From: Bombilactobacillus apium
GTDB lineage: Bacteria; Bacillota; Bacilli; Lactobacillales; Lactobacillaceae
Direction of reading: 5' to 3'
Assembly (NCBI RefSeq): GCF_013385145.1
Contig: NZ_JABZEC010000001.1
Coordinates: 1-64,000, forward strand
Length of the DNA stretch: 64,000 nt
A model generated the notes under the pieces. That model was given only the letters and a program-made list of their open reading frames with translations, was not told the DNA's origin and made no database searches. This document shows, piece after piece, positions 1 through 8,870 of this stretch. Every line of letters begins with the position of its first letter. The first letter of the stretch is position 1. Made by a program: the position numbers and the translations under genes.

Positions 1-58
1 CAAGGTAAAGAGGTTCTCTGGATATTAGGGCCTAGAGACAGAATATGATGCTTAGTTT

Positions 59-205
59 TACTTCTGCCATCCTTATTCACCGTGGGAACGTGGCAGCAAT
101 GAATACTTCAACCGTAAATTACGGAAGTTTTTAGAGCCTGTTCGGATTAAACTTGTAATCTGCCCGAAGGAAAAACTGATAATTAAATTTTTTGAACAAA
201 AATAG
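59..205 (+). pseudogene. IS30-family transposase C-terminal remnant
   Basis: In one frame the stretch reads YFCHPYSPWERGSNEYFNRK and continues for about 28 codons to a TAG at 203-205. The HPYSPWERGSNE block matches the conserved C-terminal catalytic region of IS30-type transposases, where the Glu of WERGxNE belongs to the DDE triad. The frame is closed upstream by a TAG at 53-55, and no transposase body or terminal inverted repeat is visible, so this is a dead fragment. The residues after KFL no longer match the family (normally a PKGT-type stretch), so decay or a junction lies there. I recognise it from the motif alone. Confidence 0.6.
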
Positions 206-258
206 CCTCATCTTGCTTGCAGATCGAACTCAAGCTGATAAGGCTTAATTTTTTTAAT
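204..258. terminator. Bidirectional intrinsic terminator
   Basis: An imperfect inverted repeat, AGCCTCATC...GCTTG (204-220) against CAAGCTGATAAGGCT (231-245), is followed by a T-rich run on the plus strand. On the minus strand it is followed by ATTTTTG. It lies downstream of scrR on the minus strand and probably ends the scrB-scrR transcript. Confidence 0.55.
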
Positions 259-321
259 TAACTAACGGCTATTGGCAACAAGATCTTCTGATTAGAAAGG
301 CCAGTTAGCCTCAGGATGGTA

Positions 322-1308
322 CTAGTTGCCCAAAAGTGACTTAGCAGCATAACGCTTAACCGGTAAAACATAACGGTCTTCTAATTGGATCTGTGGATCT
401 TGGATTCTTTTAAGGAGAAGTTCAATTAGGAGTGCACTGATCGCCGTAATTGGTTGGACAATAGTGGCTAGATCGGGATAGTAGTTCCGAATTAAGGCCG
501 TGCCGTCGTAGCCAATAACGCGTAATTGTTCAGGAATTTTGATTCCTAAACTATGAGCAATTTGTATGGTCATAATCGCGGTCATATCATCGGTAGCAAA
601 GATTCCCTCGGGGACATGCTGGCTTAATTTTTGTTGAATCGTCGTCCATTTAACTTCTGCTGCCATGGCAAAGGGTAACTCAACTATTGTGGGTGCCAAA
701 TGATTTTCCGCGAGTACAGTTTGATAGCCGCGTAAACGTTCATTGGTGGGATTTCCTGGATCGTTAGCTCCCGTCAAGAGCCAGATATCTTGGGCACCAG
801 TCTCTAACAAAGCTCCGGTTGCTAAACGGGCTCCGGTATAATTATCAGAACTGACAATGGGAATTGTTTCTCCCAAATCGCGATCAAAGGAAATCAAAGG
901 AGCTTTAATTTCTTGATACTCGGGAATAGTTAAATTGTGCGCCCCAGCAATAATCCCATCGACTTGATTAGCTAAGAGCATTCGAACGTAAGAACGTTCT
1001 TTTTGGGCATCACCAAGGGAATTGCAGAGCATCACCCGATAACCTTTTTGAAATAACTGACTTTCCAGAGTTTGGACTAGTTCGCCAAAGAAGGGATTAC
1101 TGACTCCGGGAAAAATAAGACCGATAAGTTGGGTCTTTTTGCCTTGAAGAGAGCGGGCCAAACTATTAGGCTGATAATTTAGTTCTTGCATCGCAGTAAA
1201 GACTTTTTGCTTGGTTTTCTCAGATAATGAACCATAATTATTAATCACTCGAGAAACGGTTGTGACCGAAACCCCGGCTAGGGCGGCAACATCGGCTAGT
1301 TTGGCCAT
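322..1308 (-). CDS. scrR: LacI-family sucrose operon repressor
   Basis: This 328-residue LacI/GalR-family repressor starts with the typical helix-turn-helix and hinge (about residues 1-55, with DVAALAGVSVTTVSRVINN). A periplasmic-binding-protein-like effector domain fills the rest. It should bind operators of the AAACGTTT type seen between scrB and scrA and release them when a sugar, probably fructose or a sugar phosphate, is present. It is transcribed after scrB. Its AAGGAGG site overlaps the scrB stop codon, so translation is likely coupled. The name ScrR is inferred from its place in the sucrose locus; the fold itself is certain. Confidence 0.85.
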   Translation of the reverse strand: MAKLADVAALAGVSVTTVSRVINNYGSLSEKTKQKVFTAMQELNYQPNSLARSLQGKKTQLIGLIFPGVSNPFFGELVQTLESQLFQKGYRVMLCNSLGDAQKERSYVRMLLANQVDGIIAGAHNLTIPEYQEIKAPLISFDRDLGETIPIVSSDNYTGARLATGALLETGAQDIWLLTGANDPGNPTNERLRGYQTVLAENHLAPTIVELPFAMAAEVKWTTIQQKLSQHVPEGIFATDDMTAIMTIQIAHSLGIKIPEQLRVIGYDGTALIRNYYPDLATIVQPITAISALLIELLLKRIQDPQIQLEDRYVLPVKRYAAKSLLGN

Positions 1309-1320
1309 GAAATGGCCTCC

Positions 1321-2751
1321 TTAGAAAATTTTTTGAAGTCGTTGACCAGTAATTTTTACGGAAATATTAAGTTGAGTCTGAATGCGCCAATCATTAGTGG
1401 TGGGGAAGAAACGTCCTGAAACCACCTTTTGTCCACCATCAAGGAAAAGTTCAAAACTGGAGGCATCTAACCATAATTTGAGTTGATGGGCTCCCGAATC
1501 TAAAGCTATGGTTCGAGTATCACCATAATCGGAGATAATTGCTTGACCGGCTTGCTGACGATCAATGGTTAGCGTTTTTTGATCTGCTTGAAATTGGAAG
1601 CTTAATTGTTCCGTCGAATTGCCTAGGGTGATTGTTCCTGTAGGTAAGGTTTTTAAATCAAAGGTTAAAACTTCATTGAATCTTAGTTTATCATGTAATG
1701 GGTCAAATTTTTCGGAACTTGTCGGAATAGTTACTGGAACTTGGATTAATTTTCCGTTTTGAAGGTGTAATTGCTTGACTAAACTTAAGCAACCCTGCCA
1801 ATCTTCTTGATCAGTCGGATAAACTATTTCCGGGAGACTTAACCAGCTAATGGCATAGCTTTCTTTATGAGGACCATTGACGACTTGGGTGGCATAACAA
1901 TCAAAACCTTCGTCGAAATTTTGGAGCGGACAGGGGTTAATTAATTTGGCCTGCTGCCAGTCAATTCCGTCTGCCAGCAGATACATATTGGGATAAATAT
2001 TAGCATAGGGAACTTGGGTGCGATCTAAACCTTGGGGACAAAAAATCAGCGCTACTTGTCCATCAACGAAAGCTAAATTAGGACATTCAATCATGAAGCC
2101 GAGATCTTCACCTAAGTCTAAGGGGCCGATTAAATTCCAAGGACCAGTGGGTTTAGCAGCCTGATATAAGAGAATGGCTCCTTTTTGGGATTGGGTCTGA
2201 GCGCCAATTAAAGCATAGTATTGTCCATCAACGAAGAGAATCTGGGGATCTCTAAAATTGGCTGTATATCCAGCAGGCTGTTTAATTAGCGGAATTTCTT
2301 GGGTGCCTAAATGCTGATCTTGATCCAACCAATTTCCCACTTGAGTACTTATTCGACCGCCGTCGGGAGTCCGAACATTGCCGGTGTACATCAAAAAAAG
2401 TTGATCATCAATTGGTAAAGCTGATCCGGAATAGACACCGTGGGTGCTATAAGGACTTTGCGGTTCTAAAAAGAGATCTTCTTCTCGCCAGTGAACTAAA
2501 TCTGGTGAGGATAAGTAATGCCAAGATTTTAAACCATGAACCGCACCAAAAGGAAAGTTTTGATAAGCGAGATACCACCGTTGATTAAAATAGGCAAAAC
2601 CATTGGGATCATTCAGTAAACCCGATTGCGGTTGAATATGGTAATTGAGGTGCCAAATTGATCCGGCCTGTCTTTTTTGCAAACACTCTAGTTCAGCCGG
2701 GCTGTAACTGGCATAAGGGGCATAACGTTCTTTGCTAGTCCAAGTTTTCAT
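1321..2751 (-). CDS. scrB: Sucrose-6-phosphate hydrolase (GH32)
   Basis: A GH32 beta-fructosidase that splits sucrose-6-phosphate from the PTS into glucose-6-phosphate and fructose, in the cytoplasm. With the start at 2751 it has 476 residues. The nucleophile Asp48 sits in LNDPNG, the transition-state stabiliser Asp168 in FRDPQ, and the acid/base Glu222 in the ECP motif. The five-bladed propeller is followed by a C-terminal beta-sandwich. A longer in-frame reading adds 16 residues, but GGAGG lies 9 bases before the ATG at 2751, so I chose that start. There is no signal peptide. It is divergent from scrA and forms a unit with scrR. Confidence 0.93.
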   Translation of the reverse strand: MKTWTSKERYAPYASYSPAELECLQKRQAGSIWHLNYHIQPQSGLLNDPNGFAYFNQRWYLAYQNFPFGAVHGLKSWHYLSSPDLVHWREEDLFLEPQSPYSTHGVYSGSALPIDDQLFLMYTGNVRTPDGGRISTQVGNWLDQDQHLGTQEIPLIKQPAGYTANFRDPQILFVDGQYYALIGAQTQSQKGAILLYQAAKPTGPWNLIGPLDLGEDLGFMIECPNLAFVDGQVALIFCPQGLDRTQVPYANIYPNMYLLADGIDWQQAKLINPCPLQNFDEGFDCYATQVVNGPHKESYAISWLSLPEIVYPTDQEDWQGCLSLVKQLHLQNGKLIQVPVTIPTSSEKFDPLHDKLRFNEVLTFDLKTLPTGTITLGNSTEQLSFQFQADQKTLTIDRQQAGQAIISDYGDTRTIALDSGAHQLKLWLDASSFELFLDGGQKVVSGRFFPTTNDWRIQTQLNISVKITGQRLQKIF

Positions 2752-2824
2752 TATAGGAAGCCTCCATTTGATTAACGATTCTTGTTGATATCTTAGCATA
2801 GAATACGCTTTTTTTCTATAATTT

Positions 2825-2862
2825 GATAAACGTTTGACAATTTATCAGGAAACGATTACAAT
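2825..2862 (+). promoter_or_regulatory. scrA promoter overlapped by ScrR/cre-like operators
   Basis: TTGACA (2834-2839), a 17-base spacer and TACAAT (2857-2862) form a near-consensus sigma-A promoter for scrA-scrK. AAACGTTT (2828-2835), the palindromic core of LacI-family operators, overlaps the -35 box. A second element, AGGAAACGATTACA (2847-2860), overlaps the -10 box; it matches the catabolite-responsive (cre) consensus at 12 of 14 positions. Binding at either site would block RNA polymerase. A weaker minus-strand promoter for scrB (TTATCA, 18 bases, TATTCT) shares the region. Which protein binds which site is inference. Confidence 0.75.
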
Positions 2863-2915
2863 TATTTTTGTGAGAGCTATCAAAAATAACAATAAAGCAT
2901 ACTGGAGGAATCCTG

Positions 2916-4868
2916 ATGGATCATAAACAGGCAGCTCAAAGCATTTTGAGTCAAGTTGGAAAGGATAATATTATTGCCGCCGCTCACTGTGCGACACGTT
3001 TACGCTTAGTAATTAGAGATGAGTCCAAAATTAATCAACAAGCTTTAGATAATAATCCAGCGGTGAAGGGGACTTTTCGGGTTAATGGTCAATACCAAAT
3101 TATTATTGGTCCTGGAGATGTTGATAAAGTTTATGCTCATCTAATTGCCATGACGGGTTTAAAAGAAGCAACACCAGATGATTTAAAAGAAATTGCGGCT
3201 GCCGATCAAAAGCCCAATCCGGTCATGGCCTTGGTCAAAGTCTTATCGGATATCTTTATTCCTCTAATCCCGGCTTTAGTAGCTGGGGGGTTATTAATGG
3301 CTTTAAATAACGTTTTAACTTCGAAAGATTTATTTGGACCGCAAGCCTTAGTCACTATGTATCCGGGAATTAAAGGGATTGCGGAGATGGTTAATACTTT
3401 TGCTTCTGCACCTTTTACTTTCTTACCTGTTCTTTTAGGATTTTCTGCTACTCGGCGTTTTGGGGGGAACGCTTACTTAGGTGCCACTATGGGAATGATT
3501 ATGGTGATGCCAGTGCTTGTGAATGGTTATGGGGTCTCCGCGGCTTTAGCCAATGGATCAATGCACTATTGGAATATTTTTGGGTGGCATGTTGCTCAAG
3601 CAGGTTATCAAGGGCAGGTTCTCCCAGTTTTAGCAGTGGCCTTCATTTTGGCGAAAGTTGAAAAGTGGTTGCATAAAAGAATGCCCGCCACCTTGGACTT
3701 TACTTTTACGCCCATGTTAAGCATTATTTTAGTAGCTTTTTTGACCTTTGCCTTTGTCGGTCCAGTTTTGCGGATTGTGGGAAATGGTCTGACTGATGGC
3801 ATTGTCTTCCTGTATGATAAATCTGGTTTTATTGGTTCAACAATTTTTGGTTTAGTTTATTCGCCGGTAGTTATTACCGGTTTACATCAAAGCTTTCCCG
3901 CAATAGAAACCCAATTGTTAGCAAATGTAGCTAAAACTGGCGGTGATTTTTTCTTCCCAATCGCTTCCATGGCTAACGTTGGTCAAGCAGCCGCTTGTTT
4001 AGCAATCTTTTTCTTGAGTCGTGACGCTAAAGAAAAGGGTCTGTCTTCTTCAGCCGGAATTTCAGCTCTTTTAGGAATTACTGAACCAGCTATCTTTGGG
4101 GTTAACTTGAAGAAACGCTTTCCTTTCTTTATGGGGATGTTAGGCAGTGCTGTAGGCTGTTTCTTTGTTGGTCTTTTTGGGGTTCGGTCAACAGCTCTTG
4201 GTTCTGCCGGAGTTATTGGTTTCATTTCGCTTCCGGTCAAATATTATTTTCCTTTCTTTCTAGCTTTATTGGCAAGTATGGTGGTCGCTTTCTTCGGAAC
4301 TTTCCTCTACGGTCATCGAGTTTTAGGACAAGAAGTAGATTCTCCAGCTCAACAGCCGACTAGCAACAAAGTAGTTGATGGAACTATTAGTGCACCAGTA
4401 ACTGGGAAAGTAGAAAGTTTAAAGCAAGTAACTGATCAAGTTTTTGCCAGTGAAATGATGGGTAAGGGAGCAGCCATTATTCCCCAAGAAGAAAAGGTTT
4501 ATGCACCGGTTACGGGAACAATTACGGTGGCTTATCCAACTAAGCATGCTTACGGCCTTTTAGCTGATGACGGAACAGAAGTTTTAATTCATTTGGGAAT
4601 TGATACCGTAAAGCTCAATGGAAAATATTTCACAACGCAAGTTCAGCCAGGTCAACATGTTCAAGTAGGCGAACTTTTGGGAACCTTTGATCTTGCGGCA
4701 ATTAAAAAGGCCGGTTACGATCCAACGGTAATGGTTGTGGTTACAAATACCGATAAGTATGCTAGTGTTGCACGGATTGAAATTCAAAAAATTGAACATG
4801 GTCAGAATTTATTAGCTTTAACTCAAGCCGAGAAAGTTAGTGCAGTAGCAACCGCAGAAGATAATTAG
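2916..4868 (+). CDS. scrA: PTS sucrose transporter EIIBCA
   Basis: A 650-residue membrane phosphotransferase carrier with domains in the order IIB, IIC, IIA. The IIB domain (about 1-80) carries the phosphorylated Cys25 in [10 protein letters not shown]. The IIC domain (about 105-460) holds the membrane helices and the sugar site (GITEPAIFG motif). The IIA domain (about 490-640) carries the active His559 in [10 protein letters not shown]. It takes up sucrose and delivers sucrose-6-phosphate. Sucrose specificity is inferred from the adjacent scrB, scrR and scrK; the glucose-superfamily sequence alone could also fit trehalose or beta-glucosides. GGAGG precedes the ATG. Confidence 0.9.
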   Translation: MDHKQAAQSILSQVGKDNIIAAAHCATRLRLVIRDESKINQQALDNNPAVKGTFRVNGQYQIIIGPGDVDKVYAHLIAMTGLKEATPDDLKEIAAADQKPNPVMALVKVLSDIFIPLIPALVAGGLLMALNNVLTSKDLFGPQALVTMYPGIKGIAEMVNTFASAPFTFLPVLLGFSATRRFGGNAYLGATMGMIMVMPVLVNGYGVSAALANGSMHYWNIFGWHVAQAGYQGQVLPVLAVAFILAKVEKWLHKRMPATLDFTFTPMLSIILVAFLTFAFVGPVLRIVGNGLTDGIVFLYDKSGFIGSTIFGLVYSPVVITGLHQSFPAIETQLLANVAKTGGDFFFPIASMANVGQAAACLAIFFLSRDAKEKGLSSSAGISALLGITEPAIFGVNLKKRFPFFMGMLGSAVGCFFVGLFGVRSTALGSAGVIGFISLPVKYYFPFFLALLASMVVAFFGTFLYGHRVLGQEVDSPAQQPTSNKVVDGTISAPVTGKVESLKQVTDQVFASEMMGKGAAIIPQEEKVYAPVTGTITVAYPTKHAYGLLADDGTEVLIHLGIDTVKLNGKYFTTQVQPGQHVQVGELLGTFDLAAIKKAGYDPTVMVVVTNTDKYASVARIEIQKIEHGQNLLALTQAEKVSAVATAEDN

Positions 4869-4893
4869 CTAGGCAAGAAAGGAATTCTAGGAT

Positions 4894-5775
4894 ATGTTAG
4901 TAGGAAGTATTGAAGCTGGGGGAACTAAATTTGTCTGTGCAGTGGGAAATGAACATGGCACGGTTCAAGATCAGATTGTAATTCCCACAACGACACCACA
5001 AGAAACTTTGGAGCAAACTGTTGCTTATTTTCAACGATTTAAATTACAAGCTTTGGGAATCGCTTCCTTTGGTCCTTTAGAAATTGATCCGCAGCAAAAA
5101 AATTATGGATATATTACCAACACTCCGAAATTGGCTTGGCAAAACACCGACTTTGTTGGACCTTTGAAGCAGGCTTTAGCGGTTCCAATTGCATGGACAA
5201 CTGATGTTAATGGATCAGCTTACGGCGAATATCAACAAGCTTTGGCCACGGGAGAACAGTTATCGTCCCTCGTTTATTACACGATTGGAACTGGGGTTGG
5301 CGGTGGAGCCGTTATTAACGGTCAATTATTAGGAAGTGCGGGTCATCCGGAAATGGGGCATGTTTTGGTAAAACGTCACCCTAATGATTTAGATTTTTCG
5401 GGAATTTGTCCCTATCACCATGATTGTTTAGAAGGCTTAGCTTCTGGGCCAACTTTTCTGGCTCGGACAGGAAAACCAGGGACTGAAGTAGCTTTAAATG
5501 ATCCAGTTTGGGAAATTATGTCTTATTATGTAGCCCAAGCTTTACTACAAACAACTTTAATCTTACGTCCTAATCGAATTATCTTAGGTGGTGGAGTAAT
5601 GGGGCTGGAATTCTTACAAAAGATCCGTCAACAATTTAAAAAATTATTGAATGGCTATTTGACTCTGCCAGCTTTGGATGATTATTTACAATTGCCGCAG
5701 GTGGCGGGGAATGGTTCAGCAACCTTGGGTAATTTAATTATGGCAGCACAACAAATTCCTATGACGATTAGTTAA
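4894..5775 (+). CDS. scrK: Fructokinase (ROK family)
   Basis: A 293-residue ROK-family sugar kinase of the LAB/Bacillus fructokinase type. It phosphorylates the fructose released by ScrB to fructose-6-phosphate. The N-terminus EAGGTKFVCAVG is the phosphate-binding loop. IGTGVGGG and the zinc-binding block GHPEMGH...CPYHHDCLEGLASGP (about 150-192) are characteristic. It lies 25 bp after scrA, almost certainly in the same transcript, which ends at the hairpin at about 5849-5890. The locus name is from context; the family assignment is firm. Confidence 0.9.
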   Translation: MLVGSIEAGGTKFVCAVGNEHGTVQDQIVIPTTTPQETLEQTVAYFQRFKLQALGIASFGPLEIDPQQKNYGYITNTPKLAWQNTDFVGPLKQALAVPIAWTTDVNGSAYGEYQQALATGEQLSSLVYYTIGTGVGGGAVINGQLLGSAGHPEMGHVLVKRHPNDLDFSGICPYHHDCLEGLASGPTFLARTGKPGTEVALNDPVWEIMSYYVAQALLQTTLILRPNRIILGGGVMGLEFLQKIRQQFKKLLNGYLTLPALDDYLQLPQVAGNGSATLGNLIMAAQQIPMTIS

Positions 5776-5848
5776 AGTATCTTTAAACTTAGCCGCTAAA
5801 AAACAGGCTGTTTATTGAAAGCAAGTCTGATCGATAATTAGGATAGTT

Positions 5849-5890
5849 AAAAAGCGTGGGAAAAATTTTATTTTCCTACGCTTTTTCAGT
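5849..5890. terminator. Bidirectional terminator between scrK and the M24 peptidase gene
   Basis: A long stem, AAAAAGCGTGGGAAAA (5849-5864) against TTTTCCTACGCTTTTT (5871-5886), has one G-T pair, a short loop and T runs at both ends. It serves the two convergent genes. Confidence 0.85.
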
Positions 5891-5909
5891 AGCTGGCGAT
5901 TTCGTTAAA

Positions 5910-6962
5910 CTATAAAATTTGAAATTCTTTGGAACTTTGGGTTAACCAATTGACTTGTCCTTGTTCATCAAGATATAAGTCATCTTCGATCCGAACTCCA
6001 CCAAGATCTGGAAGATAAATTCCCGGTTCTAGGGTGAAGGTAAAGTTTGGTTTTAGTAATTCTGAAGTTTGGGCATTAATAGTAGGATATTCATGACACT
6101 CACGGCCAACGCCATGACCAGTACCGTGCATAAATTCAAGACCGTAACCAGCTTGATCAACTAGCTGATGCGCGAGGATATCAATTTCAGCTAGTGATTG
6201 ACCCAGATGAAGCTGGGCAGCGACTTTCATCTGACAATTGCGCACAATTTGATAAATCTCCGCTAGTTGGGGCGAGACACTGCCTACTGCGACAGTCCGA
6301 GTGATGTCTGAATCATAGCCTTCATAAATAAAACCGAAATCAAGGACAACTAATTCATGCGCCGCAATTTTTTTGGAAGTCGCACTACCATGGGGCATAG
6401 CTGAACGAGTTCCTGAAGCCACGATAGTGGGAAAAGAAACCCCGCTGGCTCCTAATTTCTTACCCCAAAACTCCATTTCGGCGGCAAGATCTGTTTCCCG
6501 GATTCCGGGCTTAATGAAGGGCAGAATATGTTCGAAAACTTGATCAGCGATTTGGGCTGCTTGTTGTACTTTGGCAACTTCAGAAGCCGTTTTTTGCATC
6601 CGGATTTTTTCGACTAAATAGTGAGAATCAGTTAATTTTAAATTTTGTTCTTGAAGAGCTTGATAAGTGCGAGCTGTCAAAAAGTCGGGTTCAATCAGAA
6701 TCTGAGTTAGCTGGTGTTTTTGGAGCCAATTAGGTAAGGCTTGATTTTTGCGGTCAATTAGAGTCCAGGTATCTTCTAATTCTTGTAAAGAAGTAATAAA
6801 ACGACCGTCGGTATAAATATATTGTTGGTCTAAAGTAATAATGAGAAAACCCTCAAAATCAGAATCATCGAGAAAATAAGTACAATTTGCTTCATGACTG
6901 ATTAAAATTGCTTGTTGATCGTATTCTTGTAAGTAAGCTTGAATTTTAGCAATTGCCTCCAT
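5910..6962 (-). CDS. Xaa-Pro peptidase, M24B family
   Basis: A 350-residue cytoplasmic metallopeptidase with a creatinase-like N-terminal domain (1-120) and a pita-bread M24 domain. The metal ligands are visible in order: VVLDFGF, YDSDITRT, HGTGHGVGRECHEYP, LEPGIYLPDLGGVRIEDD. It removes or splits residues next to proline in peptides. The length is close to YqhT-type aminopeptidase P homologues of Bacillus; LAB genes of this kind are often called pepQ. I cannot separate dipeptidase from aminopeptidase activity by eye. AGGAGG precedes the ATG. It has its own promoter at 6996-7004 and is divergent from ssrA. Confidence 0.85.
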   Translation of the reverse strand: MEAIAKIQAYLQEYDQQAILISHEANCTYFLDDSDFEGFLIITLDQQYIYTDGRFITSLQELEDTWTLIDRKNQALPNWLQKHQLTQILIEPDFLTARTYQALQEQNLKLTDSHYLVEKIRMQKTASEVAKVQQAAQIADQVFEHILPFIKPGIRETDLAAEMEFWGKKLGASGVSFPTIVASGTRSAMPHGSATSKKIAAHELVVLDFGFIYEGYDSDITRTVAVGSVSPQLAEIYQIVRNCQMKVAAQLHLGQSLAEIDILAHQLVDQAGYGLEFMHGTGHGVGRECHEYPTINAQTSELLKPNFTFTLEPGIYLPDLGGVRIEDDLYLDEQGQVNWLTQSSKEFQIL

Positions 6963-6995
6963 GCGTTTTCCTCCTTAAACATAAATTTTAAAGCT

Positions 6996-7004
6996 AGTAT
7001 AGCA
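6996..7004 (-). promoter_or_regulatory. Extended -10 promoter of the M24 peptidase gene
   Basis: On the minus strand TGCTATACT forms an extended -10 element (TATACT at 7001-6996) about 35 bp upstream of the start codon. No good -35 box is seen. Confidence 0.55.
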
Positions 7005-7037
7005 TAGTTAGATTAATTTGAAATTAAGATTTAATTA

Positions 7038-7046
7038 TGCTACAAT
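7038..7046 (+). promoter_or_regulatory. ssrA promoter (extended -10)
   Basis: TGCTACAAT ends 13 bases before the mature tmRNA 5' end at 7060. This spacing suits a transcript that starts at or just before the mature end. Confidence 0.6.
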
Positions 7047-7059
7047 ATTCTTGCTTAAC

Positions 7060-7423
7060 GGGGATGTTCTGGATTCGACATTGGTAGTTGAGCACTGGTT
7101 GCATCTCGTAGGTTACGTCTACGTTAAAACGTTACAGTTAAATTATAACTGCAAAAAATAATAACAATTCTTACGCTTTAGCTGCTTAATAACAGTCTAA
7201 ACGTGATCCGTTTAACTAAGCCCAAGGGTTAATGCGGGTCTCAAATAATTGGGCTACGTTCTTAGCTCCCACCTCTAGTTAAGAAAAGAGACACTCAGGT
7301 TAGTTGTTAAGATTAGCCTCGTGACACGGCGCACTTGGCAATGAAAATTAAATAGTGTGACTATGGATGTAGATACTGGTGTGGCAGTACTGATGGACAG
7401 GAGTTCGATTCTCCTCATCTCCA
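7060..7423 (+). ncRNA. ssrA: Transfer-messenger RNA (tmRNA)
   Basis: The 5' end GGGGATG (7060-7066) pairs with CATCTCC (7416-7422) to make the tRNA-like acceptor stem. The T-arm GGAGTTCGATTCTCC precedes the 3' end. Inside, the resume codon GCA at 7151 opens a tag reading frame encoding AKNNNSYALAA followed by two TAA stops (7187-7192). The tag rescues stalled ribosomes and marks the product for proteolysis. The terminal CCA is not encoded: the genome reads A-TCA after the acceptor stem. A strong terminator follows 8 bases later. Confidence 0.97.
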
Positions 7424-7430
7424 TCAATTA

Positions 7431-7468
7431 AAAGAGACTTCAACGCAAACCGTTGAGGTCTCTTTTTT
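7431..7468 (+). terminator. ssrA terminator
   Basis: AAAGAGACTTCAACG (7431-7445) pairs with CGTTGAGGTCTCTTT around a short loop and runs into six T residues. Confidence 0.92.
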
Positions 7469-7574
7469 GATAGCCAAAAAGATCAAGCCCTTAACTAACT
7501 ATTGGCTAAAAGAATAGTTATAATTTATGATACAATTCTTATTAGAAATTAAACTTTATAAGGTGATGGTGAAG

Positions 7575-8870
7575 ATGGCGGCAGCGAGACGTTTAGTGAT
7601 TATTTCCTTGGATGCCCTGGGCTTTCGGGACTTAAATGATCATCAAGCCGAACTTCCAGTCTTGTCGGCTTTAATTTCAGGGGGATCTTGGGTCCAGGCA
7701 GTTACGGGGATTTATCCTACTCTGACTTATCCTTCACACACGACAATTATTACGGGACAATATCCGCGGGAACACGGAATCATTAATAATACCAAGCTAC
7801 AGCCCCAGCGTTTATCACCTGATTGGTATTGGTATCAAAAGGAGATTAAAGTTCCGACCTTGTATGATTTGGCGCATCAGCAGGGGTTAACAACGGCTGC
7901 TTTTTTATGGCCGGTGACTGCTGCTAGTAAGATTAACTACAATATTGCGGAGATTTTTCCCAATCGAATTTGGACAAATCAGGTCTTAGTTTCTTTAAAG
8001 GCTAGTTCGCCATTCTTTTTATGGGAAATGAATCACAAGTATGGACATTTACGGCAAGGAATCCAACAACCTCAGTTAGATGACTTCATCACTGCTTGTG
8101 CAGCAGATACTTTATTACATAAACAGCCTGATTTGGCTTTGATTCATTTAGTAGATTTAGATAGTATGCGTCATCGCTATGGAGTCCGCTCTCCCCAAGC
8201 TCTGGCGGCTTTAAAAAGGCTCGATCAGCGCGTAGGACAATTAATTGCGGCAACTAAGCAGGCCGGAACCTTTGCGACAAATAATTTTGTGATTTTAGGG
8301 GACCATTATCAAATTGATGTCCAAAAGATGATTCATTTGAATACTCTCTTTGCGCAACAAGGTTGGTTAGCAGCCCGTCCAGATCAAAGTATTGCGCCGG
8401 ATTGGCGAGTTTTAGCTAAGACTTGTGATGGCGCAAGTTATATTTATACGCGTAACTTTTCAGATCTAGATCGTTTGCGAGATTTAGTTCAGCAAATAGA
8501 GGGCGTGGAAAGGGTAATTACGCAAACTGCGGCTTCCCAAAGAGGAGCCGATGATCAATGTAGCCTGATGGTTGAAGCGCAAGCGGGATATTATTTTACT
8601 GACCAAAGTCAACGGCCGGAAATTGTTGAAGTGGTTGATCCAGAAAGTTTAGGACAAGCAGATCGTTATCGTGGAGTACATGGTTATGACCCTGATAAAC
8701 CTGATTATCAGACTACTTTACTTTTTAATGGTCCAGATATTAAGACTCAAACTCGCTTGGCTCAGGCGCGGCTAATTGATGAAGCTCCAACTTTTGCCCG
8801 GCTGTTGGAATTGAAATTTCCTAATCCTTTGCCGGGCCGTTGTTTAGATGAAATTTTTAAGGGGAAATAG
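7575..8870 (+). CDS. Type I phosphodiesterase/nucleotide pyrophosphatase-like hydrolase
   Basis: An alkaline-phosphatase-superfamily enzyme, 431 residues from the chosen start. The two-metal site is seen in order: IISLDALG, the nucleophile Thr in LTYPSHTT, LVDLDSMRH, ILGDHYQ and GVHGYD. The family cleaves phosphodiester or pyrophosphate bonds; the substrate here is unknown. No signal peptide is evident, so it probably acts in the cytoplasm. The frame is open from 7527, but a TATAAT box at 7519-7524 puts the transcript start near 7531. AAGGTG lies 9 bases before the ATG at 7575, so I took that one; 7566 is the alternative. The next gene starts on the base after its stop. Confidence 0.8.
   Translation: MAAARRLVIISLDALGFRDLNDHQAELPVLSALISGGSWVQAVTGIYPTLTYPSHTTIITGQYPREHGIINNTKLQPQRLSPDWYWYQKEIKVPTLYDLAHQQGLTTAAFLWPVTAASKINYNIAEIFPNRIWTNQVLVSLKASSPFFLWEMNHKYGHLRQGIQQPQLDDFITACAADTLLHKQPDLALIHLVDLDSMRHRYGVRSPQALAALKRLDQRVGQLIAATKQAGTFATNNFVILGDHYQIDVQKMIHLNTLFAQQGWLAARPDQSIAPDWRVLAKTCDGASYIYTRNFSDLDRLRDLVQQIEGVERVITQTAASQRGADDQCSLMVEAQAGYYFTDQSQRPEIVEVVDPESLGQADRYRGVHGYDPDKPDYQTTLLFNGPDIKTQTRLAQARLIDEAPTFARLLELKFPNPLPGRCLDEIFKGK

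Noticed and set aside
3608-4799. Minus-strand ORFs inside scrA
   Set aside because: They have no ribosome sites, low-complexity basic composition, and lie fully inside a well-conserved gene, so they are antisense shadows.
7473-7508. Inverted repeat TAGCCAA...TTGGCTA before the phosphodiesterase gene
   Set aside because: The 7-bp arms are spaced by about 24 bases and could be an operator, but there is no supporting repeat or regulator nearby.
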